From: Platismatia glauca
Taxonomy: Eukaryota; Ascomycota; Lecanoromycetes; Lecanorales; Parmeliaceae
Direction: 5' to 3'
NCBI GenBank assembly: GCA_963556305.1
Contig: OY745770.1
Location: 1,612,001 to 1,676,000 of the forward strand
Length of the DNA: 64,000 nucleotides
Part shown: positions 11,301 through 22,413 of the stretch, one piece after another
Layout: each line of letters opens with the position of its first letter
How positions within the stretch are numbered: the stretch's first letter is position 1
Program-made: the position numbers and the translations under genes
The notes under the pieces: model-generated
What the model saw: only the letters and a program-made list of their open reading frames with translations
Databases searched by the model: none
What the model was told of the DNA's origin: nothing

Positions 11301-12365
11301 ATGCCATATGAAAAAGAATTGCATATTGCCCAGCTAGCCGTACAACGCGCCACCCTCCTCACCCAGCGAGTATTCCATGAAAAAGCCAAAGGCACCCTCT
11401 CCAAAGATGATAAATCCCCAGTCACAATCGGCGACTTCGGCGCCCAAGCATTAATCATCCATGCAATCAAGCAAAACTTCCCCAACGACGAGATCGTCGG
11501 CGAAGAAGAAGCCAGCTCCTTGCGAGAAAACAAAACCCTCTCCGACCAGATCTGGGACCTCGTAAAGTCCGCCCGCTTAGCGGATGGGCCCTCGGAGCGC
11601 GAGCTCGGCGGCCCGGTCGACAGCGAAGAGCAGATGCTCCAAGCCATCGACGCCGGCAACAGCCCCGGCGGTGCCCACGGCAGGATATGGGCACTGGATC
11701 CCATCGACGGCACCATGGGCTTCCTCCGAGGCGGCCAGTACGCCGTCTGCCTCGCCCTCATCGACTCCGGCTCCGTCAAACTCGGCGTCCTCGGCTGCCC
11801 CAACCTCCCCGTCGACGACGCCGCCCCCCTATCCGCCGACCCCGGGGACCCGACCGGCCACGGCCGCGGGGTCCTCTTCGCCGCCGTCGCCGGCTCCGGC
11901 GCCACGAGCCGGCCCCTCGGCCCCGGCGCGCTGCAGCCCGGCCGGCCCATCCGCATGAAATCCGTCCCGGACATCGCGGCCGCCACGTTCTGCGAGAGCG
12001 TCGAACCGAGCCACTCCTCGCACGGCGACCAGGCCGCCATCGCGGCGCGACTGGGAATCGCGCGCGAGAGCGTGCGCATGGACTCGCAGGCCAAGTACGG
12101 CTCGATCGCGCGGGGGGCGGGGGACCTGTACCTCCGGCTGCCCGTGCGCAAGGAGTACCGGGAGAAGATCTGGGACCACGCGGCGGGGGATGTGATTGTG
12201 CGGGAGGCGGGCGGGGAGGTGACGGACGCGGAGGGGGGGCGGTTGGATTTCTCGCGGGGCCGGACGCTGGAGGGGAATAAGGGCGTCGTGGCGGCGCCGA
12301 GGGGGGTCCATGCGCAGGTGTTGGCGGCTGTGAAGAGCGTGTTGGGCTCGAAGATTCCGAGGTAG
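11301..12365 (+). CDS. MET22: 3'(2'),5'-bisphosphate nucleotidase
   Basis: The single-exon gene encodes 354 aa, close to yeast Met22/Hal2 (357 aa). It hydrolyses 3'-phosphoadenosine 5'-phosphate to AMP, supporting sulfate assimilation and protecting RNA processing; the yeast enzyme is Li+/Na+-sensitive. Visible family motifs are SPVTIGDFGAQALI near residue 38, GEEEASSLRE (metal ligands) near 65, WALDPIDGTMGFLRGGQYAV near 130 and WDHAAGDVIVREAGG near 300. The family usually has DPIDGTKG; here the Lys is Met. The start at 11301 follows a CT-rich leader and gives MPYEKELHIAQLAVQRA, the expected N-terminus. From about 11600 the gene is far more GC-rich at third positions than its neighbours. It lies head to head with the C3HC gene and convergent with the YAP1 homologue. 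Confidence 0.93.
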   Translation: MPYEKELHIAQLAVQRATLLTQRVFHEKAKGTLSKDDKSPVTIGDFGAQALIIHAIKQNFPNDEIVGEEEASSLRENKTLSDQIWDLVKSARLADGPSERELGGPVDSEEQMLQAIDAGNSPGGAHGRIWALDPIDGTMGFLRGGQYAVCLALIDSGSVKLGVLGCPNLPVDDAAPLSADPGDPTGHGRGVLFAAVAGSGATSRPLGPGALQPGRPIRMKSVPDIAAATFCESVEPSHSSHGDQAAIAARLGIARESVRMDSQAKYGSIARGAGDLYLRLPVRKEYREKIWDHAAGDVIVREAGGEVTDAEGGRLDFSRGRTLEGNKGVVAAPRGVHAQVLAAVKSVLGSKIPR

Positions 12366-13051
12366 ATACCGTGTGCCGACAACGATTTGCCTTGCTCCCC
12401 TCTGTCTACCGGACGCGCGCATGCGAACGAATCCACAAGAACGAACAAGCGTAGTCCGGTGCGTCGTTGGCTGAATCGAGTATGATCCATCGCTGGAGCA
12501 CATCTGCTGTCCTCTTGGGCGAATCGCGCCGCACGTCCCAAACCATCCATCGACACCCAATATCATGCACCGTCCATCCCCGCGGTCGAGTCCCGGTTTT
12601 GGGCACGGGTGTCTTCGGGCATGTCCTCACGCGGGGGGATTCGCTCTTGCTTACGTAGCAGATGGCGAGGTAGTAGAAGTAAGGTGCACAGAGGGGCGTC
12701 GTGGCGCCGGCGTTGGTATCAGATGGGGGCCGTTGAGAGCGTTGTAGTTTACGTTCTATACTTGTGAGAGATTGTCACAAGGGGCAATAGCCAAGGATGG
12801 ATTTCTGAATGAAAGGTTGCTTGCTGTTGTGCTAGCTATCGAAGGTTTATCTAGCTACACTGCTCCGAAGTCATACGAAGTCTTCATCACGAAGCGCCTA
12901 ATTACCGAGAGAACGCTATACAGCGTAGAAGGACTCATGCAAACAGCGCCGTTTTGGTATCTTTGGGGAGGGAACGATATGGTACCAAGACGCCAGAGAA
13001 CGTTTCTCGTCGTTGCCATGAAATGGAAGATGCCTGCGGACAGTTGGTGCG
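12366..13051. other. convergent intergenic spacer
   Basis: This holds the 3' flanks of MET22 (+) and the AP-1 gene (-). Minus-strand frames running through it into MET22 are antisense shadows. No RNA gene or repeat recognised. Confidence 0.4.
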
Positions 13052-15086
13052 TCACGAGAACATCTTGAGGAAGTCCGTCTGGTCCTCGCGCGCAGGACCC
13101 AAGATACGATCAACGTCCTTTTGGTGAACCACCGCGCCCTTTCCTGAGCACCTGGCTTTAGACTTGAGCTGCGAGCATAGATCATCCATGTCCGCCTCCC
13201 CGTTCTGCACTTTCTCTGACGAGTGGACACGGTCCCTGAAGTACGAAGAAGTTAGCAGGCTGGCTACTGCCATAGTAAAGACGCAGTGCACGAACCAAAT
13301 CTTTGAACAATCCACAAATTGCTTCCTGTCCTCGTTGGGTCCTAATTCGATAGGGCTTGCGTTTTGCTGGATGTTGATTTCCTGCATCAAATCCTTCTTA
13401 GGCGGCGCTTCGCCTGTGTAGTAAGGAGTGCCAAAATCTTGCATCGGGAACGCGTCGTTGAAGAAATCGCCGAAAGCATTGTTGTTCAGAATATTATCCT
13501 GAGGGTCTCTGTAGTCGCCAAACAGGACTGGATCGAATGCTCCGCCATTTTGCTGCGCCATCCAGTCGATACCATTGATGTCGGCAGCTGGAGACTTGGC
13601 CATATTTGAGGGTGCTAGAGAAGAGTCAGACGCGTTGTACGTGGACACTCCAGTGGTTGTTTACCTTTGCTTTGAGCTTTGTCTTCCTCATTAATGGTGT
13701 CGAGTCCTCCCTCACTTGACTTACGATTGTCAGGCGAGTCGGCCGACGACTCCGGCGTAGTCCCGCACGATGAGTCGAGCGGACCATGTGACATTGACGA
13801 TGCTGGAGACCCGGTAATAGATGTAGAGGAGTTGTTTCGGAGAGTGGGTGTTTGAGCGTTGCCATTCACACCCTTGACACCACCTTGCTCGGACGTGCTA
13901 GGCGTAGAAGCAGTCTTGCCGGTTGCGAAAGACAGATAATCTGCTGAGTAGTTACGCTTGGCATTCTCCAGCACAGATGGCGTAAACAATCCATTAAGAT
14001 CATCGTAACTGTTGTTATTGAAGCCATTATTGGAGACTTGGTTTGGTCTGGACTGCCCTAGAGGAGTGGGGAACATCCCATTCAAGTTTGGCGGAGACTT
14101 GACGTTGCTCGGACCTGATGACTGCTTTCTAGCAATACCTGGAGGGGATGTGCTTGATGCGGAAGCAGATCGTTGGCCCATCTGCGTTGGGGAGGTGGCC
14201 TTAGCAATGGAGCCATTACTCAGGAAGGAGTCTGGTAGGTCTCCAAATTTGGGAAAGTTGAATTGGAAGTCACTGCCATTCCCATAGCTGTGAGACTGGG
14301 CAGCGGATTGCGGAGGAGAGTAACCCGCAGCTGTGGAATTCAAGGACATCCTCTTGCGATATTCCTTCAGCTCGATGCTCATCTTCTCTACTTGTGAGCG
14401 GAGGCGTCCATTCTCATGGTTTGTAGCTTCGGAAGCTTTTTCGAGTTCGTCGACTTTGGTCTCTAAATCCTTCAGGTGACGTTCTTTGCGCTCCCGGAAA
14501 GCTCTTTGGGCAGCTCTGTTTTGCGCCTTGCGTTTCTAGAGGGCAATGTGTCAGTATATCGATTCAGTCCACACGGCCTGAACGATCATACCGTCGTCGG
14601 CTCTCCAGTCATTGGTTTCCGTCCTGGTTTCTTCGCAGTCTTATCATCCCCCTCACGTCTCTTGCTTGTCCCCTCCTCTTCGTCCTCATCATCCGTAGAT
14701 GCCTTTCTTTTATCGTGGTGTTCGCCATCGCCATACGATTCTGTGCCAGGCAGGTCACCGAAAAGCTGGTCCCCGCTATTCTCCCAGTCGAAGTTTCCAT
14801 CGTCGAGTTCATAGTCCAGGAATGGGCTTTCGTCGAAGCTGCCGAGGTGGCCTGAGCCTGGCGTCTCCTGCACTGGAGAGGTGAACATGTTCGATCCGTT
14901 GGCCATGTAGTCGTTGGTATTATTGAGCTGCTTTGGATCGCTGTTTGATCGGCTAGCACTTGCGGCTCCGCTAGGAGTAATTTGGGTTGAGTGATTCTTC
15001 GGGTTGTTCGAAGCCAAAGCGGTGCGAAGTAGATGCTCCTGGTCGGGCGTCAATGTGAGATCTGGACCGTATACTGTACCACTCAT
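13052..15086 (-). CDS. YAP1: AP-1-like redox bZIP transcription factor
   Basis: Four exons on the minus strand: 15086-14592, 14535-13665, 13614-13296 and 13235-13052. Introns are 56, 50 and 60 nt with consistent phase, and the protein is about 622 aa. The first splice joins GRKPMTGEPTT to KRKAQNRAAQRAFRERKERH, the fungal AP-1 basic region, followed by a leucine zipper. The C-terminus carries the c-CRD: CSKIWDRV (its W codon is split by the last intron), then DDLCSQLKSKARCSGKGAV, giving the three regulatory cysteines that control Crm1-dependent export in Yap1. The n-CRD region (SSCGTTPESSADSP) has only one cysteine. The factor activates antioxidant and detoxification genes on oxidative stress. 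The SPAADINGIDW block before the c-CRD agrees with fungal AP-1 proteins I know. Confidence 0.95.
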
Positions 15087-16115
15087 GGTAGTCCCAGATG
15101 CCGATTGGGGAAGATCGCAGAGATTGATGGGCTTCGTTTAGTGGAGCTAATAGTTGATGGATGTCAAGAGAGTCGATAGATATTGCGGAAACAGCCCGGA
15201 GCCAAGACCGAGGACCCCACCGGAGTGATTACTGATCTGAAACCTGGGGTGACAATTGGTACGCAGACACTGTAACGATGAGTAGAGTCTCCCTTCCCGT
15301 TTCCCTTCGCTTTCCCAATGAGAAGAAAGAAAAGGAGATCTGGCTTGGCGGAGCAGTGATGGTCGACAAGCTAGATAGGTCAGAGGAATAAATGAGAAGG
15401 CGGTGGTGTGCGTAAGATAAGGATGTCGGGACTGGTCAATCTTGAAGGCAGGACCGCTAAGCCCCTCGTACCCCAAAGCGGTCTGTTGGTCTGTTGGACT
15501 GATCCACGAATCAGGAGCACGGTCGAGCTGGCAGACGCGATGGTGCGATGATGATGATGCGCAATGATAATTGACTTGCGACCACTGACTGCTATACCGG
15601 AGCCGGCATGATTAGATGTTGAAGTGATGAAGCACTAAAGCGCGATGACGGCATAAGCCTGCTGCTCGCCCTTCTCACTGTCTTGCTCTGACTCGTCGTG
15701 CCCTCTTTGGGAGCGGTATAAGGCTTATAAGCGGTCTGACTGGAAGTCTAGGCCTCGAGCGAAGGATGAATTGATCGAATCGCTTCTAGAAGAGTGTCCC
15801 TTTCTTCAGCCTACGGCACATGGATTTCTCAGCATTTCTTCTGCCAAGCCCAACTGGTGATCAGTCTCGGCAAACGTTCTACCGCAAGCCGACCTAGCCA
15901 AGACTTGCCATTCGCCAAGCCCGACACCAAGCCTGCCAGTGACTTACCTACGTTAAAGTAGGTACCTACTATTATCACCACAGGTATTGAATAGGATATT
16001 AATATTTCTCGACACTGAGCGCAAGTCTCTGTCGTTGTATCATCACCGTCGAGGTCGAACGATCCTGCACGCCATTCACCTTCCCACCTGGCTTGCATCG
16101 TGAGCCGAGGGCATA
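15087..16115. promoter_or_regulatory. divergent promoter, AP-1 gene / SPF30 gene
   Basis: About 1 kb lies between the two divergent start codons. It presumably contains a long AP-1 leader and both promoters. A small dyad (cctacgttaaagtagg) lies near 15950. I see no coding region supported by family or splice evidence. Confidence 0.4.
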
Positions 16116-17070
16116 ATGAGCAATGAAGTGGCCGCGCTCGAAGCCGAGATCAAAGAGTACAAATTACAGGTCTGCCTGCCAATCCTCCATTTGCATCATC
16201 ATCCACTGACTCCCACCATCTTGACAGCTCGAGACAGTGCAATCGGGTCTACAGGCCGACCCAGACAATGCAGATTTACACGGACTCAAGACGGAGCTTG
16301 AAGAAGTCATTTCCCTCACCGAAAGCGCGATCGCAGAGCTAAAGCCAGCTTCAGCACCAGCATCAGCGCCTGCCAAGAAACCATCATCACCACCGGTAAA
16401 GGAAAAATGGTCAAAAGAGAACCATCCGGCCTTCCAAGCGGGCTACCGCAAGCCAGCTGCGCCTCAGAGCCCGGTGGAAGAACCTCAAGCACCGACTGCT
16501 TTCTCCGTAAATGACAATATCCTAGCAAAGTGGAAATCAGGGGACAAGGCCTTCTACCCTGCCCGGATCACATCCATCACCGGCTCATCCAGCAAGCCAG
16601 TCTACATTGTCACCTTCAAAAATTATTCCACAACCGAGACTCTATCCGCTCACGATATCAAACCGATCTCAAGCGACTCGAAGAAGCGCAAGGCTGATGG
16701 CCCTCCAGGCACACCCACCACACCATCAATACCCACCAGCAGCAATGTGATATCGGCAGCAGCTAACATTGATCCCACACTCGCTAGTCAGGCAAAGAGG
16801 GAACCAAGTAAAGTCAGCGACGGGCCGGTACGGCCGGCAAAGGTTCCCCGCAAGGTCAAAGCGAACAAGGAGCTGGAAGCAGGCAAGAACAAATGGCAGG
16901 ACTTTGCTATGAAGGGGAAAACAGGAAAGGTCGCGAAGAAGGAAAGCATGTTCAGAACACCGGAAGGTGTCAACGCGAGAGTTGGCTTCACCGGGTCGGG
17001 CCAGCAGATGAGGAAGGATCCAGGTCGAAGTCGACACATCTATCAGCAGGCAGGGGACGAGGAAGGGTGA
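16116..17070 (+). CDS. Tudor-domain splicing factor SPF30/SMNDC1-like
   Basis: Two exons (16116-16169, 16228-17070; 58-nt intron, phase 0) give about 298 aa. The N-terminus is MSNEVAALEAEIKEYKLQ joined to LETVQSGLQADPDNADL, a helical segment typical of SPF30. A Tudor domain lies at about residues 105-155 (ILAKWKSGDKAFYPARI ... YIVTFKNYSTTETLSAHDI), which in this family binds symmetrically dimethylated arginines on Sm proteins. The C-terminal half is basic with NKWQDFAMKGKTGKV and ESMFRTPEGVNARVGF, the conserved SPF30 tail. The human protein is needed for tri-snRNP joining in spliceosome assembly; a nuclear splicing role is inferred here. Confidence 0.9.
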
Positions 17071-18646
17071 TGAAGGCTTGGATGATGAATAATAAGGCTT
17101 GCATGCTTAGCGAATGGCCGTTGTGTGCTCATGCTGACTAAGTGTTGTACGATCGGTTCTAGTTCAGACTTCAGAGACCCCATCAGCCTGTGTCTATGAT
17201 CAGATCGGACGATGGTTTTTCATGCTGGACGTTTTGGGTTTGCCCACGCCTTCGCTTTGTGTGCGGGCTAAAGTGGGGGAACAGCGGCCGCTACAGCGCG
17301 CATTTCATCAATTCTGCGGTAGGAGGGGCCTCCACTTTCCCTGGCTCCATTGACCGATTTGGCACTCCGTAACCAATCCTATCACGTCAAGTTTTGTTTG
17401 TCTTTCCTTCGACATACCGAAGCTATGCGAATTATATCTACAAATTTAAGCTAAACAAAGACTGCTACGCCCGCCCATCCGGCTACTTCAGTTGTTTCTA
17501 TCTATTCAATAATTGCTCAACATCAACGGCACCATTTGATTCGATTTGCCCATCCATATGATATACCCTCCCACGGATCTTCGTTATAGCCCTAGAGGTA
17601 AATATCAACTGCGACCACGGGAGTACATCTACATCTTACCACTTCGTCTACCCCTTTGACGACCCCGTGCTATCCACCGTATGGTCCTCGATATCGACCA
17701 CATTCTTCTCCTGGCCGGCAGCCTATCGTCCTGCAGACCTACGTCGCTACCGCTTGACCTCCTCCCGACCGTATACTCCATGACCTCGCCGAGTCCTCGT
17801 TACCATCGACGAGATGAGGTATTCGAATCGTCAGGGATATCTTCCCGGTTCTTTCCACGGTGAGAAGGTGTAGAACGTTTATAGCCCCTGCGTTGACACA
17901 TGCACATCGATGTGTAGATCACGAAGTCTTCTGATCTCGACGGTTGCAATGAACAGACGACTTTTTCGTGGTACGCGCTTCAACAGCGCCATGACGAGGG
18001 GTTGATTTATACATGCACTCGTGGGGACGGTAGTGTTACGCTGTTTCTCCGTGGTCTTAGTGTCTGACTGTGGGTGGGAATGGGGACGTATGGCCATGGG
18101 AAAAAAACCTCGCACACGCGGCTAACGTCCCATCGAAATCGGTTTTGAAGGCCGGAAAGTCTTCGCGGGTGCTGGGGTGGAAGGACATTGTTCGACGCTA
18201 GGTCCTTGATTCTCCAAAGCATGTCTCCGCTTTCGGCGCTGATGTCGACTCTTTCCTTGGTTACCGGGATGACTTGCTTTTCTCACTAGATAGGCATGGG
18301 GGAAAATGTTCAGCATGTTCGGCATATAGCCATCCATGCGTTGGTACTAGTGGGACGACCGTTGCGCGGAGCATGGTGGGCATATGAGACAGGTATTTGA
18401 GGTGTGGGAAACTTGGAATCATGTAGAGACGTGCACTGATCAGGGGGATATGTGTAAAGGGTGTTTTATCAGGGCTGATGTTGACTTCTCGTGGATTTCT
18501 GAATAAGAGTGCGACGTTGTTCACCACCCACCCACAGTCGCTTCCTTTGGCCCTTGGTGTTCGGTTCGGGACTGAGCGGCTCGAGGGCGACATTTCATTC
18601 ACTTGCTTTCAACGACCAGCTCAGATGTAGAAAAGACATTGCTGTC
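17071..18646. other. intergenic, convergent 3' flanks
   Basis: About 1.6 kb lies between the 3' ends of the SPF30 gene (+) and TRM7 (-). Short frames on both strands have no signal peptide, domain or coherent splice pattern. I see nothing I can call. Confidence 0.4.
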
Positions 18647-19789
18647 TCATTTGCTAGTCTTCCCGTACAGTCCGCCTCGCTGCCTCCGCAGCTCTAGAGC
18701 CCTCTTGTACGGAGGAGCAGTCGGAGGCTGAATCGGATCTAAACTGACCCTATCTTTCGGCAAGTGATACGTGGCGTCGGCGTCCCAAGCGGAGAGATCT
18801 CCACAAGCGACGAACGGAGCGATCCATCTGTTGTTATCCTCTTCTTCGTCAGACTCGAACTCTAGCACACTGACTCCGTCCTCTCGGACAGTCCGCCGTT
18901 GACCATCACTGCCCAACGGCTCTTTGTCTTTCTGTTTCTTTTCCGGCACTGGGACCTGAGCGCCAAGTCCAACAGGCCGTTTCGGATCTACTTTGTATCC
19001 CTTCGGTATATTGAAACCCTCGCAAACTACAAAGGCTTCCAAACTGCTCGCCCTCGAGCTCCTCGGCTTCGCACAATGTACGCTCGTAAAGAAGCATCTC
19101 AGCTGCGCATAGATGAGGTCCACATCCTTGCCCCGGAAGACTTTAGCCACGAATTTTCCTCCTGGTTTCAATATCCTCAGCGCAAGATTGAGTGCCGAAT
19201 ACAGTAGTTGGGATTGTATGTAGATGTCCAGATCATGTAGGCCCGTGACATCTGGTGCACCATCGCTGAGCACGAGATCAACCGGATGGCTTCCTGAGTC
19301 TTCAGCGTCATCGACATATGTGTCCGGGTCCAATGCTTCTAGTATCCTTGTGACTGTAGACGGGGTAGTGATGTCCCCTCTCAAGCTCGTGATTCCCTCC
19401 AGACTAGCCATTGGCTGTAGATCCACTGCCACGATTCTAACATCTTTCCTTGGCCTCAGCTCACCCTTCTGCGCTTGCTTCTCCTCTCCCGTATCTTGAT
19501 GGGCATCCCCCTCTTTCTCCTCAACTCCGCCCGGCACAATCTCACCTTCCCTCTTCTGCTTCTCCTCCCACGCCCTCCTACCAAAGCTTTCTCCCTTAAT
19601 CAAAACCCTCGACAGCACCTGACTCCAGCTTCCGGGAGCAGCGCAGAGGTCAACAACACGGGTAACGTCAGAGAAAAGGTCAAATTGCTCGTCGAGCTGG
19701 ATGAGCTTAAAGGCGGAGCGAGCTCGCCAGCCTTGTTCTTTGGCAAGACGGTAGTAGGTATCCCGTTTGTCTTTGGAGGACTTGCCCAT
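18647..19789 (-). CDS. TRM7: tRNA 2'-O-ribose methyltransferase (FtsJ/RrmJ type)
   Basis: The single-exon gene encodes 380 aa. MGKSSKDKRDTYYRLAKEQG is the classical Trm7 start; the frame opens 23 codons earlier, but that extension is not family-like. Motifs are RARSAFKLIQLDEQF (first catalytic Lys), VVDLCAAPGSWSQVLS (SAM site), LVLSDGAPDVTGLHDLD (catalytic Asp), KPGGKFVAKVFRG (Lys) and EAFVVCEGF (Glu), completing the K-D-K-E tetrad. A charged insert of about 45 residues follows the SAM motif. The enzyme methylates positions 32 and 34 of the anticodon loop of certain tRNAs, with Trm732/Rtt10 partners in yeast. It shares a 162-bp divergent promoter with MAK5, so the two translation-related genes may be co-regulated. 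Confidence 0.95.
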   Translation of the reverse strand: MGKSSKDKRDTYYRLAKEQGWRARSAFKLIQLDEQFDLFSDVTRVVDLCAAPGSWSQVLSRVLIKGESFGRRAWEEKQKREGEIVPGGVEEKEGDAHQDTGEEKQAQKGELRPRKDVRIVAVDLQPMASLEGITSLRGDITTPSTVTRILEALDPDTYVDDAEDSGSHPVDLVLSDGAPDVTGLHDLDIYIQSQLLYSALNLALRILKPGGKFVAKVFRGKDVDLIYAQLRCFFTSVHCAKPRSSRASSLEAFVVCEGFNIPKGYKVDPKRPVGLGAQVPVPEKKQKDKEPLGSDGQRRTVREDGVSVLEFESDEEEDNNRWIAPFVACGDLSAWDADATYHLPKDRVSLDPIQPPTAPPYKRALELRRQRGGLYGKTSK

Positions 19790-19951
19790 TGCTGGGTAAC
19801 ATGACAGTTGGAGAGTGGGGCGGAGTCGAGTCGGGTGGATATTTCGAGTCATTTTCACTTTTCATACCCGGAGCAACTCCACAAAATTTCATCTTCACAC
19901 CAATTCTACGCTTGCGTTTCCATTGCTCGTACTTCCTAGCAAGTACCCCGT
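19790..19951. promoter_or_regulatory. compact divergent promoter TRM7/MAK5
   Basis: Only 162 bp separate the two start codons. One gene acts in tRNA modification and the other in ribosome assembly, so a shared bidirectional ribosome-biogenesis promoter is likely. I did not identify specific binding sites. Confidence 0.6.
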
Positions 19952-22413
19952 ATGGCGCCGACCGAGAAGAAGCGGCACCGTGATCTGGCTTCATTTAAGC
20001 CTAGGAAAAGACAAAGAACGAACCTTGAGAACGATGACGAGCAAGAAGCTCCCAAAAGTGGAGCCATTGGCCTCGACAAGCTTCCATGGAATCAGGTACC
20101 AGTTGACCGTTTGGAGGACGCCGAAGGTTTTTTCGGCCTGGAAGAGCTCTCAGATGTCGACGTTGTGAGGGATCCAACCATTGGAAAGGTGGAATATAAG
20201 GTGTGTAAGGTGGACCCTTTACAAATCTCGTCTTGCGGTATACTGACCATTCAATGTAGCTTCTCTCCAATAAATCCCGAACTAGTAGGGTTGAGGACTC
20301 TAAGCCTCCTGGCGGTACTGTAGGAACGGATGAAAAGGAATGGGACGGATTTGGCGAAGAGGAACTAGAAAAACATGTGGATGCACCGAGGCCCAAGGAC
20401 AAGGTTTCAGCAGGGAAGAATACTCGCAAATTAGAGAAAAAACGTCGGAAGCACGACGAAAAGCAGAAGAAAGTTACGCCTCCTCAGGCTAAAACATCCA
20501 AAAATACCTTCGAAGCGTTGGGCACAGCAGAGGAGGGTGACGATATGTTAGATAGCGAGGAAGGTGATAGTAAGCAGAAACGAGTGATTAAGAACCTCTT
20601 CTGGTCCTGACATATCCAGTGTCTGCGTGGAAACCATTGAATCTGTCTTCTCGGACACTTTCATCTCTCGCCCGCTTGAAGTTCTTGCAGCCGACTGCAA
20701 TACAGCGGTCTGCTATACCAGAAATCTTGGAAGGCCACGACGTCATAGGCAAGGCACCGACTGGATCTGGCAAGACGCTAGCATTCGGCATACCTCTTTA
20801 CGAGCACTACCTTCAAGCTATCCGTGGCAGAGTACCATCTGCAAAAGCGGAAGGTAAGGAACGGCAGCAATCCCCTCTGGCCTTGGTTCTTTCACCCACC
20901 AGAGAACTTGCGCATCAGCTGTCTGCACATCTGACAGAACTATGTTCGGAGCCCGGCTCTGTACAGTTTTCTATAGCGACCCTGACCGGAGGCTTGTCCG
21001 TCCACAAGCAACAGCGTCAAATTGCCAATGCAGATGTCATCGTCGGGACTCCTGGTCGCTTGTGGGAAATCATTAGTGGAAGTCAGGATCTGATAGATTC
21101 TCTGCGTAGAATTAAGTTTCTAATCGTGGACGAAGCCGATCGACTGCTGAGCGAAGGCCATTTTAAAGAGGTAGAAGAGATATTGAATGTTTTGGACCGA
21201 ACGAGTGTAGCAACAAACGACGAAGACGGAGGCGAGTCGCAAATAATTGATTGGGAGAAGCAAAGGCAGACGCTTGTCTTCTCTGCCACTTTTCAGAAAG
21301 ACTTGCAGCAGAAACTGGCAGGGAGAGGGAAACCCACAGGTGGCGATCTGATGGGCAAACGAGAGTCCCTTGAGTATCTGCTAAAAAGGATCAATTTCCG
21401 AGAAGAGAAACCCAAGTTCGTTGATGTTAACCCAGTCACGCCCATGGCGTCAGGTCTCAAGGAGGGGATTGTTGAGTGTGCCGGGACAGAGAAGGTAAGT
21501 ACAGTACTCTGGTTTTGCTTTTCTCCCTAACCAAGACCCACAGGACCTCTATCTATACTCGACGTTACTTCTCCACCCGCAAACACGCACGCTTATATTC
21601 ACCAACTCAATAACATCTGTCCGTCGTCTCACACCATTTCTTCAAAATCTCAACCTTCCCGCCTACGCTCTGCACTCCCAGATGCCCCAAAAAGCCCGTC
21701 TCCGCTCCGTGGAGCGCTTCTCATCCGCTTCATCGCCGTCTTCCATACTAATAGCCACAGATGTTGCCGCCAGAGGTCTTGATATCCCTTCAGTTCAGCT
21801 CGTCCTCCATTATCACCTGCCTCGAGCAGCCGACATGTATGTCCATCGCTCTGGAAGAACCGCACGCGCAGAGAAATCAGGCTCGAGCATCTTGCTGTGT
21901 TCGCCTGAAGAAGTTCAGGGCATGCGTCGACTCATTGCCAAAGTTCATGCCCGCAATGCGAGCGAGCACGACGGCAATAGTCGAAAAGTCTTCATGCAAA
22001 CGCTTGACCTTGACATCCGAATCGTCTCACGCTTGAAACCTCGTGTGGTACTTAGCAAGAAGATTTCCGACGCAGCCCTGGCCAAAGAAAAGAAAGGCCA
22101 TGAAGACAATTGGCTGAAGACCGCAGCCGAAGACCTAGGAGTCGATTACGATAGCGAGGAGTTTGCGATTGGAGAAGCCAGCAAAAAGGGGAGGGGTCAG
22201 GGAAGGAAGAAGAAAGAGAAAGAGGCTAGAGGCTTGACGAAAGGGGAATTAGGGGCGCTCAGAGGGGAGCTAAAGGGGCTTTTAGGCCAGAGAGTCAATA
22301 TCGGTGTTAGTGAGAGGTATCTTACCGCTGGTGGGCTTGATGTTGATGACTTGTTGAATGGTGCGCGAGGAGAGTTCTTAGGGAGGGCAGATGGTGGCTT
22401 GGATGATGTATGA
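19952..22413 (+). CDS. MAK5: DEAD-box RNA helicase for 60S ribosome biogenesis
   Basis: Four exons (19952-20200, 20260-20569, 20620-21494, 21544-22413; introns 59, 50 and 49 nt, all in phase) give about 767 aa. The N-terminus has the Mak5 block PWNQVPVDRLEDAEGFFGLE, then a Lys-rich linker. The helicase core shows SAWKPLNLS and PTAIQ (Q motif), APTGSGKT (I), SPTRELAHQL (Ia), TPGR (Ib), VDEAD (II), SAT (III), ATDVAARGLDIPSV (V) and YVHRSGRTARA (VI). The second intron contains the stop that otherwise ends the N-terminal frame; it has gtaagc, ctgac and ccag and restores the frame into SAWKPLNL. It is a nucleolar ATPase for pre-60S assembly. The C-terminal tail is basic. Confidence 0.95.

Noticed and set aside
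11141..12556. 471-codon minus-strand frame antisense to MET22, and other long frames on both strands
   Set aside because: It is a by-product of the GC-rich third positions of MET22; no domain and no splice logic.
12580..12620. tRNA T-arm-like string (ggtcgagtcccgg)
   Set aside because: No matching acceptor stem, D-arm or anticodon arm could be placed around it.
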